This document shows, piece by piece, positions 23,976 through 35,949 of a DNA stretch of 64,000 bases. Below the pieces are notes generated by a model. The model did no database searches. It was not told where the DNA came from and saw nothing but the letters and a program-made list of their open reading frames with translations. Position numbers and translations under genes: made by a program. Every line of letters starts with the position of its first letter. Positions within the stretch are counted from its first letter, which is position 1. Source of the stretch: Larus michahellis (taxonomy: Eukaryota; Chordata; Aves; Charadriiformes; Laridae). The stretch spans positions 2,108,001 to 2,172,000 of the forward strand of contig NC_133918.1 in the NCBI RefSeq assembly GCF_964199755.1, written 5' to 3'.

Positions 23976-25139
23976 AATAGGGAGGTAAACTCCTTTTTGC
24001 CCCCATTTTTGCCTTCCCACAGTGGAAGGCAGGAGCTTTCCTTGCTGGCCCGGGGGCCAGGGCTCTCCCTGCTTGCCGGGGGGCCGTGCCAGCCCCCAGT
24101 ATTGCTGGACGCGCTGGTACCCTGCCAGCCGAAATGCAGCACTCCAGCGCTGCCAGCTCCGGTGGCAGCCAGCGACTCCCGCCACCAAGGATGCAGCAGT
24201 GGGAGCCATGTGATGGCTACAGCCTCTCGGTGGCTGTTAATTTTGGCTAACAGAAACCTCGATTAACTCCTAGAAGGAGCCGGCCGGCCGGCTCACGGTC
24301 CCCGTGGCAGGTCCAGAAGGAGCCGGCGTTTAACCCTGCAGAAATGGGGTGGGTGGGGAGCTCGTTGACCCCCCCTTTGGCGCTGGACCGATGCTCGAAG
24401 GGCTCGGGGATGCCAAGGAGCTGGTCCTTGCTTGGCAGGGTATCACCCCCAGGGGTGGCTGGAGGGTTGCCCCGACACCCCCAGCCCCACATGCCGCTGC
24501 ACCAGAGCCAGCCAAACCACAGGGACTGGGGACAGCATCGTCCCCAGGACTTGTACCCCTGGGACGGACGCTGCTGGGGCTGAGCCTGGGACGTGTCACG
24601 GTGCCTCTTTCCTGGGTGGCTCCTGGGGTTATTCACCCCCCCAGAGATGCTCTGGTCGGAGGCTTTGCAGAGACCCAAACACGAGTGGAGAGTGACACCG
24701 CATGGCCGGAGGCAGCAAGGCCCTGGGTGCCCCGGGGACACCACCCCATGTTGTCCTCTCCTACAGCTGGAAGGGCAGGAGGAGCCCCGCTCCATCGCAG
24801 GTTCCCAGCCTGGAGCGACCTCCTGCCAGGGACGTGCCGCCGTGGGACCCGCAGTGCCCGGCTGCGAGGTCCCATGGGCTTGCTCTGGCCGGGGTCCCCC
24901 ATCGGCACCCCAAAACGCAGCCTCCCCCCACCGAGTGTCACCCGGGCAGAGGGAGGGCATGGCCCGCTGCCCCCGCTCCTGGGGGTTGAGGGGGGACGAG
25001 GTCGCTGTACGTGGCCTCCTCCGCACGGAGTCGGCGACGTTCCCCCTACAAAGCCCATCTCCTCCTGCTCGCTCTGCCCTGACCCCGATGTTCCTGTGGC
25101 TGCGGTTTTGATCTGCTTCAGAGCAGGAACCCCCTGAGG

Positions 25140-25340
25140 GAAACCACCTCAGCCTCCTATTTACCTACAAAGCCCCGGACATATGTACCTGCTCCGCAAA
25201 CACAGCCTGAGCCCATGACTAATCCTAGTTACTTTTAATAAATATTTGGTAACTGCAATGAAAGTTTCTCGGGCCAAGCACCTGCTGTTCTGAGCTGGCC
25301 CCAGCAGAAACACCATCAGGAGAAAGGTTTTAATCCGAGC
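25140..25340. promoter_or_regulatory. Candidate conserved non-coding element
   Basis: AT-rich island with CTCCTATTTACCTAC, CATGACTAATCCTAGTTAC and TTTTAATAAATATTTGG, set in GC-rich flanks. CTAATCC is a K50 homeodomain (OTX/PITX-type) site. No coding signal. Inferred only. Confidence 0.27.
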
Positions 25341-26210
25341 AGGAAGGAGAGGGACCTTTCCCCCCTGCGACTGCCAGGGCTTCTGGTGACCGCGGAGCTT
25401 GGCTCCTCACCCACCCTTTAGCAACCCCTAAGTGTGCCCTTTCGCTGTCTGGGTCAAGATGTCTCTTTTCAGCCCAAGGTGACAAAGTGCCCCAGAAGGA
25501 GAATTTCCCCCAATCCCATTTTTTAAGGTCCGTGGCTCAGTTTGGCACCAAACACCAGCAGCAATAGGCTTCAGCAGGAGCTTTGCGCGCTCGACGGCCC
25601 TCAAAACCAGCACACCTGGGTGGATCAAGCGAATTATCTCCAGTATCCCAGCACAGGCTGCGTTTCTCCCCCTGCTGCCCAGCACGATGCTGGTGGTGGG
25701 GCTCTGCCCGCCCCAGGTCCCCTTCGTGAGGCCATCGCTTCTGTGGCCGCTCCGCACCCAGGTCCCAGCATCTCCCCGTGCTCACGGAGCCCATAACTGC
25801 CCGGCGTGGAAACGCGGGTGTTCCGGGTGCTGCATGTTCACCTGGGGGGGCTGCTCGCCCCCCGAACTCATCTCTCGGCCCCACTGCAGTGCTGAGCCCG
25901 CAGCTGATGATTTATTCCCCTGGGAAGGTGGGGCCAGCGCTGCCCGGCTCATTTTCTCATCCCGGCAGCTGAGGGGTTTCTGTTTGCCCTGCTAATCCAG
26001 GGAGGTGCTCGCAGTACCAGGATTCATTCACAGAGGAATCACTGCGAGAGGACGTGCCCTGGTTCCCCCTTCCCGCTGTGATCCTCAGCCAGGCAGGATC
26101 AAGGAGCTGCCTGTGTCCCCAAGGGTCCCCAGCCTTCGGCGGGGCTACAAGCACGGTGTGGTGGGGAAGGTGCAGCGACACCGTGGGGTTGGGGGGGTCC
26201 CTGGGGTGGG

Positions 26211-26490
26211 GAATCACAGAGAACCACAGAATGTTGGGGTTGGCAGGGACCTCTGGAGATCATCTCCTCCAACCCCCGGCCACAGCAGGGTCACCCACAG
26301 CAGGTGGCACAGGAACGCGTCCAGGCGGGGTTGGAATGTCTCCAGAGACGGAGACTCCCCCACCTCTCTGGGCAGCCTGTGCCAGGGCTCTGCCACCCTC
26401 ACAGCAAAGAAGTTCCTCCTCGTCTTGAGATGGAGCTTCCCATGGTCAAGTTTGTGTCTGTTGCCCCTTGTCCTGTCACTGGGCACCAGT
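26211..26490 (-). mobile_element. CR1 LINE fragment, 3' end only
   Basis: Starts with the octamer tail GAATCACAGAGAACCACAGA and the UTR ATGTTGGGGTTGGCAGGGAC. It continues through CACAGCAGGTGGCACAGG and GCAAAGAAGTTCCTCCTCG and stops after CACTGGGCACCAG. The minus frame carries the CR1 tail [20 protein letters not shown], identical in type to the copies at 1 bp and 52.3 kb. Confidence 0.95.
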
Positions 26491-27845
26491 TCCCCGGGGA
26501 AGCTCAAGGAACTGCCTCGTGCCGGGATCCCTGCTCAACCCAAAAGCAGCGAGGAGCAGGAAACTTCAGGCTTGAAATCCAGCTCTGAGCACAGCTGTCC
26601 ACAGCGGCAGCGCATCGCCATGGCTGTGCTGGGGGGCAACGGCAGGCAGCTGAAAATGCTTCCCCCACCCCACCTGGCCCCGCCTGCAGACCTAAACCTC
26701 ACATTTCTATAGTGCCAGGGCCCTCAGCGTTCCCCCAAGCACTGGGCACACCCGGAATTCAGCACTGCAGTCACTCTGCTTCAGAGTGAACAGGCAGCGC
26801 ATGTCCCTTCCCACAGCATTGTCCGTGGCTCTTGTAAGGGCAGCACAGGCAGCTGGGCTCTCTGCTTGGAGGTGGCAGACGCCATCCTTGCTCGAGGAGC
26901 GCACCTGGCAGCTGCCCACGCAGTGATTTTTCTTCCCGTTTCTTCTCCTGGTTCACGGCCCCGCGTGGTGCTGCGTGGCCACCCGGCGTGTCCATTGACG
27001 GCCCCCACGCCACGGAGCCTCTGCTCTGGCCGAGCCAAATGGGACTCTGCTGGTCAGTGGGCACAGGACAGGGTGGAGGGCATCTGGCAGTGCCGATGTG
27101 ACCACTGCCAGCAGAACTGGCCGAGACGTGGCCTGGGGTCTGCTTGGGCACCGTCGTGTGGCAGTGACCGTCCTGACGCAGACGGGCAGGGGAAGGTGTG
27201 ATGAGCAGCACCAGCACAGCAGATTTTTCACCAGACACTGCCCGTTTCACCTCCTCCCTTCCTTGTGCGGCAGAGGTGGCTGCTGGAAGGTCCAAGGTCG
27301 CCTCTCCATCCCTGAACAAGCACAGCGGTCCATGCCGGAGCCATGCCCAGCGGGATCCCAGCGCTCCCCACCGCCAGAGAGCTGGGGGCGGCCACTCCAC
27401 CGCCTGCTCGCTCCCGCCCTGCTAGGAAATTACTCCTGATGAAATTCAGCCCACATTTCCCTTCACTCAGCTGCGTCGTGCGAAACGCGCTCCCCGCCCC
27501 CGTCTCCCTCCGGCGCGCATCCTGCCTGCCTTTATCTGAGCGTGGCATCGAATCCCTGCCGGCAGCTCCGAGCTCATTTTCAAATATCATTAGAGCGGCT
27601 GTGCAGGCGATTAGGATTCCAGGCACTGCGGTGCCGAGGATGGCAAACACACCATCGGCACTCGATAGACGGAAACCGTCCCCGGTGCCTTCTCTGCCCC
27701 GTGCCCCTGCGACCCCGGCGTCTGTCTTCAGGCTTAATGCAGACAGACCGGGTTCTCCTCTCCTTAATTCATCAGCTCAAGCCATGTCTGCTCACAGCTC
27801 TGCGAGCTGATGGTTCCCGGTTGGACACGGGGACGTTGCAGACAA
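26491..27845. other. Intergenic, no gene seen
   Basis: No exon could be supported. GC-rich unique sequence with a small AT-richer patch at about 27565-27610 (TTTTCAAATATCATTAGAG). Open frames on both strands overlap each other and resemble nothing I recognise. Confidence 0.5.
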
Positions 27846-27846
27846 G

Positions 27847-28396
27847 TCATAGAATCCTAGAATGGTTTGGGTTGGAAGGGACCTTAAAGCCCACCCAGTG
27901 GCACCCCCTGCCCTGGGCAGGGACACCTCCCACCAGCCCAGGTTGCTCCAAGCCCCGTCCAACCTGGCCTTGAACCAGGGATGGGGCAGCCACAGCTTCT
28001 CTGGGCAACCTGGGCCAGGGGCTCACCACCCTCACAGCAAACAATTTCTTCCTCACATCTCACCTAAATCCCCCCTCTTCCAGTTTCAAACTGTTCCCCC
28101 TCGTCCCATGGCTCCCCTCCCTGCTCCAGAGTCCCTCCCCAGCTTTCCTGGAGCCCCTTTAGGGACTGGCAGGGGCTGGAAGGTCTCCGCGGAGCCTTCT
28201 CTTCTCCAGGCTGAACCCCCCCAGCTCTCTCAGCCTGTCCTCCCAGCAGAGGGGCTCCAGCCCTCCCAGCGTCTCCGGGGCCTCCTCTGGCCCCGCTCCA
28301 ACAGCTCCGTGTCCTTCTGCTGTCGGTGCCCCAGCGCTGGAGGCAGCACTGCAGGGGGGTCTCCCCCGAGCGGAGCAGAGGGGCAGCATCACCTCA
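27847..28396 (-). mobile_element. CR1 LINE fragment, 5'-truncated
   Basis: Tail TCATAGAATCCTAGAATGG, UTR GGTTGGAAGGGACCTTAAAG, then the ORF2 tail on the minus strand ([20 protein letters not shown]). It has a small internal deletion in the TTGAACCAGGGATGG stretch relative to its sisters (the CCCTCC is missing). It ends inside the GAGCAGAGGGGCAGC part of ORF2. Confidence 0.95.
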
Positions 28397-31300
28397 TGGC
28401 AGTCTTGTCCCCAGCCAGTCTGAACAGAATTGTACGAGTGGAGCGCGCAGTGTGGTGGCAATAAAAACCCCAAAGTTGTGTCCATCTCTGCTGTGGGATG
28501 GTCCTTGCCGCGTTCTCGCGCAGGGATGCTGCAGGTACACAAGGCGCTCGCTGAACGTGGGTGCTGGTTGCGTGGGCAGGAGGGAGGTCATCGCCCGGGC
28601 TGGGGACCCCAGGGGCTGCTGGGGCCATGGGCCAGGAGATGTCCTCCTCACCCATTTCTAATGGCATGCTCACAATTAGGCAGCAGTTCTGATCCATCGG
28701 TCACTCCACGAGACACTGTCCTGGGAGAAGAGCTGCACGTTGGTGTAAAGCGCTCAGGGACGTGTCCCCTTGTGCCTTGCCAGGCTTTTCCCCGTGTTTG
28801 GAAGGACTTAGCCCAAAGCACCGAACACGCAGAGGGGACCACCCTCACCCCGGGCTCGGTGACTTCCTCCCTCCCAGCAAGTGGCTGCCTGGCCCCTCTC
28901 CTGCTCTGCCGCGTCCGGTGGCAGCTGGCAGGTGACAGGGGTGACGATGCATTTCTCTAGCCCTTTTCTCAGCGGACGTGCCCTTTTCAGTCCCTTTCAT
29001 GGCTCAGGGTGACACCGCGGTGAGGTGCCAATCCCCAGCGATTTTCTCCATCTTCCCTGTCCACACATGTACCATGACCTCGAACAGCGAGGGAAGAACC
29101 TCCCCCAGTCCCCGTCTTTTACTGCTCTGCTGAGTGCAGCGCACGGGGTCCTGCTTTTTTTTTTGGCTGCCTACTTTTTCTCTGCGTCCTCTGAGTGGGA
29201 CGGGAGCCGTTCTGTTGAAAGCCAAGACAAATTACGCTGGTATGCAGCGATGGTAGAGCTGATTCATAAGCCAGGTGGGTCTACAAGGTCTAATTTGGGA
29301 TGGAAGATAGCTGACGAGTTCTTCAGTAACAAGGAAGACTTGGGAAACTATATTTTCCTTGACAAGCACATCATTATCTACCAGCTTAATGCTGCTGCCC
29401 AAGCGCTGGGCTTCTGCAGGCCAGCGAGGAGAGGCTGGCATGGTTACGAAGCAGGTTTTAAAGAGGAAATGTTTTAATAGGAAATGGGAATAGAAAATAG
29501 GAAATGGGAATAGAAAACTGGAAATGGGAATAGAAAAAAGGAAATAGGAAAATGAATAGGAGGATCATCCCCCCCATCCATGTGTCTGTCTCCAGGGGCA
29601 TTAGCCAACACCATTTTGAAGATGGCAGATTCTCCCTCAGGGAATCCAGGTGTTTCCAGCTGTTGAGAGTCTCTTCTGGCCCACATATGAAGCTCTGCAG
29701 TGCCGGCCGCATTTCGCCTGCCAGAACACCCCTCATCCCTTCTGTGGGGACCGGGGACGGGTGCCAGGGTGCTCTGGCTGCCCCGACGCCAAGCGATGCT
29801 TCAGGGCTGGGCACGGCCCCGGCGCTCGGGGCGACTTCTCCAGCTCGACGCTCCAGGAATTGGCTTCGTTACAGCCAGGCAGGAAATTACAGCCCCGCTG
29901 GCAGCCTCGTCCCGATGCGATGGCCTCAGAGACCGGAGGAGAAAGACTCTCCTTCGGCTGTTGATAACTCAGCGCTGAGGTCTGTGCGCCCGTCTGGGGA
30001 CGGACACCGGCAGGGAGGGGGCTGTGGGAGCATTTTGGGGAGCGTCAGTGCCGGAGGTGAGAGCTGGCGCTGCACCGGGCACCCGGCCAGCGTTATTAGT
30101 GTCGCGCTCCTGCAGGCAACAAATCCACCCACGTCCTCGACAGAAGGAAAAACTGTTTGGAAACAAGATCTCTACCTGGCACATGGAGCCAGAGACGTTC
30201 CTCACCCCGCGCCTCCCTGCCCGAAGGTGTCTCACCCCACAGCAGCCGGCTCCCTGCGCCGCGGCATGGGCAGGAGAGGGGCAGCAGTGCCCAAGGGACC
30301 ACAGTTCCACCGTGACCGTCCCCGCCGTGCTGTCCCCCTTCCCTCCCCATCATGCTGGTGACAGCTCTCTGCACCTCCCAGCACTTAATATGCGAGAGGG
30401 GGCGAAGATCGCTGCACCCTGCCTCACGCAATGAATTATTAACCCACCATTAGACAGGTTGGAGTATTAAATCTTCCCCACCAGCCGTTCCTGGCTGTCC
30501 CCCAGCATGCAGGGACACGGGGGCCGGGTTGTCCAGACCCTGCTGGGGGAAGTGGGCAGAGGCCGAGTGACCCGGGCCAAGCGCAGTCCACCCTGTCTGG
30601 ATACGGTCTCCCCCGACTGAGACGCGGGGAATCCAAGGTTGCTCTCACCCCTCGCCCTGCGCCAGTCTCCTCCGCTCTGCCCCAGGGTAAATCCTGGACC
30701 TAACCTTGGGATCTTCCTGCCACGTGCTGGGGTTCCTGGGAAGGAGAGGGGTGCAGGGCAAGGGTGCTGCGGGTGGAGGGGGAGCTCCCAGGGGTGCAGC
30801 AGCGCACGGGTGCTCGCCGCGGCTCAGGGAGCACAACGCAGGGCCCGGGGCCATTGCACGGAGCAAGGCAGGTGGGTCCCCAGCCCAGCTCCCAGCACGG
30901 GGACAACCGCGTGGGGCAGGTACCAACACCGGGGCTGCCCTGGGCAACTCAGCAGGGCAGAGACTGGCTCAGCTCCTGCGGGACGGTGCTCTCCTGTCCC
31001 TGCGGTGCCGACAGCGAAGCCCCAGCCTCACCTGCGCCTTCCACCGCCGAGCGCTCGAGCATCCCGCAGAGGAAGGGCAGGTCCAGGCTGGCACAGCTTG
31101 CACCACCTCCCCTCTGCGGTGACAGATCAGCCACCCCCGTGTCCCCCGCGTCCCCCGCGTGGCTCGCGCCCTCCTGTCGCTCCGCGTTTGTGTCCCTGCT
31201 GCCGGCGGGCTCTTCCCTGGCAGCTGCCAGCCTCCTTGGCGGGGGGACAAAGAGGGCTGCAGGCAAAGGGAAGCTATTGCCGACTTTTGCATTTTTCCCA

Positions 31301-31427
31301 AGCTGTTGGCTCTGTTAGTGTCTTCTAAGCACATTAAACTTGGATCCCAGGCAGGGCAGCCCCATGCCCGGCTCACCAGGCTGCTGGGGGCAGAAAAGGA
31401 GGCCGGGGGGGGTTTCTCTGAGTCTGG
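28397..31427. other. Intergenic, no gene seen
   Basis: No exon could be supported. It includes a 20-bp tandem repeat (29481-29560). The 150-codon plus frame at 29025-29477 runs into that repeat and has no family resemblance. Several 200-codon frames in 29.5-31.3 kb are opposed by equally long antisense frames. Confidence 0.5.
29481..29560 (+). repeat. Tandem repeat, 20-bp unit x4
   Basis: Four head-to-tail 20-bp units of the form GAAATGGGAATAGAAAAnnG. The first three differ only at their last few bases; the fourth is degenerate. The tract is purine-rich and ends in AATAGGAGG. Confidence 0.9.
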
Positions 31428-31627
31428 GAAGCAGGAAGAAATTTTTTACGCTGAGGGTTGCCCAGAGAGGGGGTGGAGGCCCCATCCCTGGAGACATTCA
31501 AGGCCAGGCTGGATGAGGCTCTGAGCGACCTGATGGAGTTAAAGATGTCTCTGCTCATTTTAGGGAGCTGGTCCGGATGGCCTTTAAAGGTCCCTTCCAA
31601 CCCAAACCATTCTGTGATTCTATGATT
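31428..31627 (+). mobile_element. CR1 LINE fragment, sense, short
   Basis: Sense CR1 3' end of about 200 bp: GGAAGAAATTTTTTACGCTG, then GAGGCCCCATCCCTGGAGAC, then GGCTGGATGAGGCTCTGAGC. It ends with CATTCTGTGATTCTATGATT, two full octamers. Same subfamily as 5.7 and 60.7 kb. Confidence 0.95.
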
Positions 31628-32079
31628 AGTGAGACCTGATCCTTCACTCGGAAAGACCCAAGTGCAAAGATGCTGATGCTGTAGCTGCGTATCGGAGGTC
31701 ACTGCACCCACCCAGGGGCTGCGAAGGGACGTGCTTTGCTCAGATCACACAAGCCTGGGCGACACATCCACGTTGGCTGATGGCCGGCGATGCTGAGCCA
31801 AGCTGTCCCTACTCCACCTTGCAGGGCCTGGCCCACCTCCAGGCTCTGCTCCACCTCGGTGGCTCCTGGTGGGCAACGCCACCTCCCTCAGCCCTGCCCC
31901 TTCCCATAGCGAATCTCAGAGAGGTTTGTTTCAGCCAGTCAAGCCCCAGCATTTGCTAAACCCCCCAGACATACTCATTGGTACAGATGAGAGGAAGAGA
32001 GCAGGACGAACCAGGAGCCAAGGTGCATTACAGCTTAAGCAAACACCCAAAGAAGCATTGTCTCTTTGCTCTCCACGTC

Positions 32080-32250
32080 TGACAAAAACTACTAAAGCTT
32101 TATTAAACTTTAGGAGTAACAATAATCCATCACACCGTTGCTGTCATTAATCCTTGGTAATTGTTTCTATAATTAAAAGCCCCATTGTGTCTTGTCTCTC
32201 CAATATGATTTATCAGGTAGGGACCACTCTTGCATGAATGATGCATGGCT
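32080..32250. promoter_or_regulatory. Candidate conserved non-coding element
   Basis: AT-rich island with AGCTTTATTAAACTTTAGG, AACAATAATCCATCACACC, CATTAATCCTTGG and TATAATTAAAAGC, then ATATGATTTATCAGG. TTAATCC is a K50 homeodomain site. No coding potential. Inferred from composition. Confidence 0.32.
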
Positions 32251-33489
32251 CTTGGGAGGACATCTGCCTCTGGGCTGCTTGCGTGTAAGAGAAACGCACA
32301 GTGCTTGCCTTCAGCGCCTGTTGTTCCCTCACCGTCTCCATCCCCCGTGTGCACCTCAGGCTATCCAACCCTGGGATGAAATCCCCGTGATCCGGACACC
32401 CCTTTGCTGCCTGGACGTCAGGAACCAGATTGTTTCGATCCTTTGTGCAAAGCTCCCAGCCTCTGATCCGCGGGTGAGCTACAGGCAAGGCCAAAACTAG
32501 CTCATGAGCGAGACCAGCAAGAGAGAAGCCACCTGCTTGCCTGGAGGTGCCAGAGAGCTGGATTTCATGTCAGCAGATCACGCTCCTGCCTCTGACGTGA
32601 GCTGCTTTAAAAACTCAAAACAAGGTGGGAGCACCTACTCTTTGCTGGTGATAAACTAAGCGGTCTCCAGATTCCCTCTCTCTATTAGAGACTCCGGAGC
32701 TGATGAGGGAACTGGCTGGAACGTGCAGTAGAAGACGCGATCCCCGGTTGTTCCTCGGTTGGACGGAGCTGTGCTGGCCATGAAGTTTCCTTGGCTGTAG
32801 GCTCCTCCTGAGAAAGCATTTTTGGTGATAAAGCCAGGAGCTGCTGAGGAGACTGGAGGAGTCGCTGAGGTCTCAGCAGACTGCCCACCTCCTCCGTGCT
32901 CTGCAAGAACACCAGCCTGGGCAGGTCCCCCGAGCCCCTGGAAGCGCCGCTCACAGCGAGGGGGGCACAGCCAGCCGGGATGAGACGAGACGAGCAGAGC
33001 GGAAAGTCCACCGGGGACGAAGCAGCGACCGACAGCCTCGTCCGCCCCTTCGATTGCAGACACAGTGCCCGGACCTCCCCTCCCCGGGGGGGGCTGATAT
33101 ATGGGGACACAACAGGAGGAGAAGTCACCCGCCGCGGGCAGAGCAGCGCCCACAGCTGCCGCTGAGGTCCCTGGGGAGAAGGGGGTGCCAGAGGAAGGAG
33201 GGGATGGGCGGTGATCTACACTCCAGCCCTGTCGGTGCCCTGACTGAAGCCGCAGGTGCCTCTTCCCGGGCAGAGAGATCCAGGGATGCCAGAAAAGAAA
33301 CTCGGCACAATCCTTGGCCCCTTTGGTCTCCTCTGCACCTGGAGCCACCTCTAGAGCACAGGCACCAGGAGATCACGCCTTAGCGCCACCAGATCGGCTC
33401 GCTGGCAAGGACCTCGTCCTTCCTTACCTCCGTGGGGTTGGGATAGGGGTTGTCCTCGGCGCTCAGCCTTCCCCGTCCCCTCCCGTTTT

Positions 33490-33660
33490 TCTAAGCTAAT
33501 ATCTTGCAGCATCTTAAATGAAATAGGAATAAATACAGTGAGTTTTAGAGAGTTCACGGATGAAGCTAATCGGACCTGAAAATTACTCTCCTTTCTTGTG
33601 TGAGTCACACACGTAATGCATGTGCATATTAATGCTCGCAGCACGCTCTCCTTCCCATCT
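33490..33660. promoter_or_regulatory. Candidate conserved non-coding element
   Basis: AT-rich island with AAGCTAATATCTTGCAGC, TTAAATGAAATAGG, GATGAAGCTAATCGG and ATGCATGTGCATATTAATGC (overlapping octamer-like ATGCAT/GCATATTAAT sites), plus a TGAGTCAC AP-1 site. No coding signal. Function inferred only. Confidence 0.33.
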
Positions 33661-35097
33661 TTGTTTTCAAGAGCTTTCACTGGGGGTTTAGCTAGAAAGA
33701 CACACACCACAGCCGCCGCGGGAGAGGCGCCGCTCATTTCCCAGCTCAGCCGAACACGGCCATTAGCGTGGGGGGGGGTCTGGCCCGATGGATCTCATGA
33801 CTTTTCCATCACAGCGTGACAGGCAATAAACCTCTGGGGCTCAGCTCTCCATCTCCCAGCTGGACGTCAGCCCAGCCGTGGCATCCGGCACGGCACCGGT
33901 TCCTCCAGGCCACCCAGCTGTGACCAACAGCTTGGCTCCGGTTCAAGAGACTGCAACAAGGGCAGCAGCACAAGTGTTGGCTCAAGGCCTTTGGAAAACT
34001 TCGACATTCGGAGCACACATGAGCCAAAAAAAAAAAAAAAAAAAAGCCTGGCCTGGAAACTGCGCACCTCCTAGGTGATGGCTCCATTTCTAGCCGCATT
34101 GGTGATGGCCAGGAGCTCTCTGTCGCTGATAACCTGCTCCCACTTACACACCTGGGAGCAGCCACAACAAGCGGGCTGCGTGTCCAGATCAGGGCTAAAA
34201 CACCGATTAGCTGGTTCTTGGGCCCTCGGATCCAGATAAACCTCCGGCAGCGGTGCTCAGCCCTGATGAAAAGCTCCCACCGGCATCTGCCAAACCCCCA
34301 AAGGGCACCTCGAGGCAGCCGGGCTGGGTCTCACCCTGCGCACCCCTGAGCAAAGCCCAGCCCAACACTGACCCTGCCTCCAACCCACCACGTCCAGCTG
34401 GGACCACACTGTGTCCTCAGAAAAGGCAAAAATTAATTCCCTGGTTGCCCAGGACCAGGAGCCTCATCCTGTGATGCCGCCGCCCAGAGCTCTGTGAGAT
34501 GAGCAGATATGGGGACACTTATTTCTCTCTTGACCGTGCAGATGTGCAGCTGCAGCGCCAGCTGTAAAACCTGCCGGTTTTAGGGCAGCTACAGCGCTTC
34601 CGCACTGGTTGCATCGTGGAGGAGATCCAGGTCCTCGGCCCCACCTGGAGCTTGTACCGAGCTCCCCAGGGACACGTCAGAGTCTCCCTCGTTGCTGCTG
34701 CTGTTGCAGCGTGAAGATAAAGCTGGGATTATCGCCGCGAACTGCAGGCAGGATGACAGCACTGAGCAGGCATCTGCCCACACCGCTGAGGGTTTGCATC
34801 TCCTCTGGAGTCGGTGGGAGGCCAAGGGAAGCCCCGAATGACCCCTCTGCCTGCGAGGAAGGAGGCGCCCGGGCCCCTGATGCTTTTCAGGAACTGTAGC
34901 ACCAGCTGCCTGCTCCCTCACAGCAGGGATACAGGCTTTGCTGGGGCAGAGCTGGGACCATGCTGGGCACAGCACCACAGCCCAGCGTCTCCTGGGGTTC
35001 ACAAGCTCACGCGTTGCTTTTCACGCAGCAGCGTCCCTTAGAGAGCAGTCGTGCACAAAAGCTGTTGCAAACTCAACCCTTGGGGCTGGAAGGAAGA

Positions 35098-35949
35098 AGA
35101 ATCACGGACTGGTTTGGGTTGGAAGGGACCCTAAAGATCACCCAGTGCCACCCCCTGCCCTGGGCAGGGACACCTCCCACCAGCCCAGGTTGCTCCAAGC
35201 CCCGGCCAACCTGGCCTTGAACCCCTCCAGGGATGGGGCAGCCACAGCTTCTCTGGGCAACCTGGGCCAGGGGCTCACCCCCCTCACAGCAAACAATTTC
35301 TGCCTCACATCTCATCTCAATCTCCCCTCTTTCACTATGAAACCCTTCCCCCTTGTCCCGTGGCTCCTCTCCCTGCTCCAGAGTCCCTCCCCAGCTTTCC
35401 CGGAGCCCCTTTAGGGACTGGAAGGTCTCCACGGAGCCTTCTCTTCTCCAGGCTGAACCCCCCCAGCTCTCTCAGCCTGTCCTCCCAGCAGAGGGGCTCC
35501 AGCCCTCCCAGCATCTCCGGGGCCTCCTCTGGCCCCGCTCCAACAGCTCCGTGTCCTTCTGCTGTCGGTGCCCCAGCGCTGGAGGCAGCACTGCAGGGGG
35601 GTCTCCCCCGAGTGGAGCAGAGGGGCAGAATCCCCCCCTCACCCTGCTGCCCACGCTGCTGGGGATGCAGCCCAGGCTGCGGGGGGTTTCTGGGCTGCCA
35701 GCGCACGGTGCCGGGGCGTGTGGAGCTTCTCCCCCACCGACACCCCCGAGTCCTTCTCCTCAGGGCTGCTCTCCAGCCATTCATCCCCCAGCCTGGGTTT
35801 GTGCTGGGGGTTGCCCTGACGTGGGTGCAGGACCCTGCACTTGGCCTGGTTGAACTTCATTATGGTCACACAGGCCACCTCTGCAGCCTGTCCAGGTCCC
35901 TGTGGATGGCATCCCGTCCCTCCAGCGTGTTGACCACACCACACAGCTG
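35098..35949 (-). mobile_element. CR1 LINE fragment, longest in the window interior
   Basis: About 850 bp from the tail GAATCACGGACTGG through the UTR into ORF2. The minus strand, read across frameshifts, gives worn reverse-transcriptase C-terminal blocks: GRDAIHRDLDRLQRW-like sequence, the GDEWLESSPEEKDSGVSVGE block, AAQKPPAAW, and [20 protein letters not shown]. It ends at the CCACACCACACAGCTG region of ORF2. It is very similar to the copy at 49.8 kb over about 650 bp, suggesting both come from a young subfamily. Confidence 0.96.

Larger units (their letters stand above)
21351..26210. other. Intergenic, no gene seen
   Basis: No exon could be supported. Contents listed separately are two MIR relics (22041, 23025), AT-rich islands (22440, 25140) and a G-run/A-tract block (23714-23975). 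The long open frame at 24349-25137 (+, 262 codons) is overlapped by equally long frames on both strands and shows no family resemblance. Confidence 0.5.
31628..35097. other. Intergenic, no gene seen; two AT-rich islands
   Basis: No exon could be supported. A 230-codon minus frame at 32656-33348 is covered by overlapping frames in other phases, and its product is low-complexity Pro/Gly/Ser-rich, so I do not call it. An A20 run lies at about 34026-34045. AT-rich islands at 32080-32250 and 33490-33660 are listed separately. Confidence 0.5.

Noticed and set aside
24349..25137. 262-codon plus-strand frame
   Set aside because: A 259-codon frame lies on the opposite strand over nearly the same interval and the composition is GC-driven.
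29025..29477. 150-codon plus frame with a hydrophobic segment (VLLFFLAAYFFSA)
   Set aside because: The hydrophobicity comes from a T run; the frame ends in a tandem repeat and has no family match.
32656..33348. 230-codon minus frame
   Set aside because: Low-complexity Ser/Gly/Pro product and no splice or promoter evidence.
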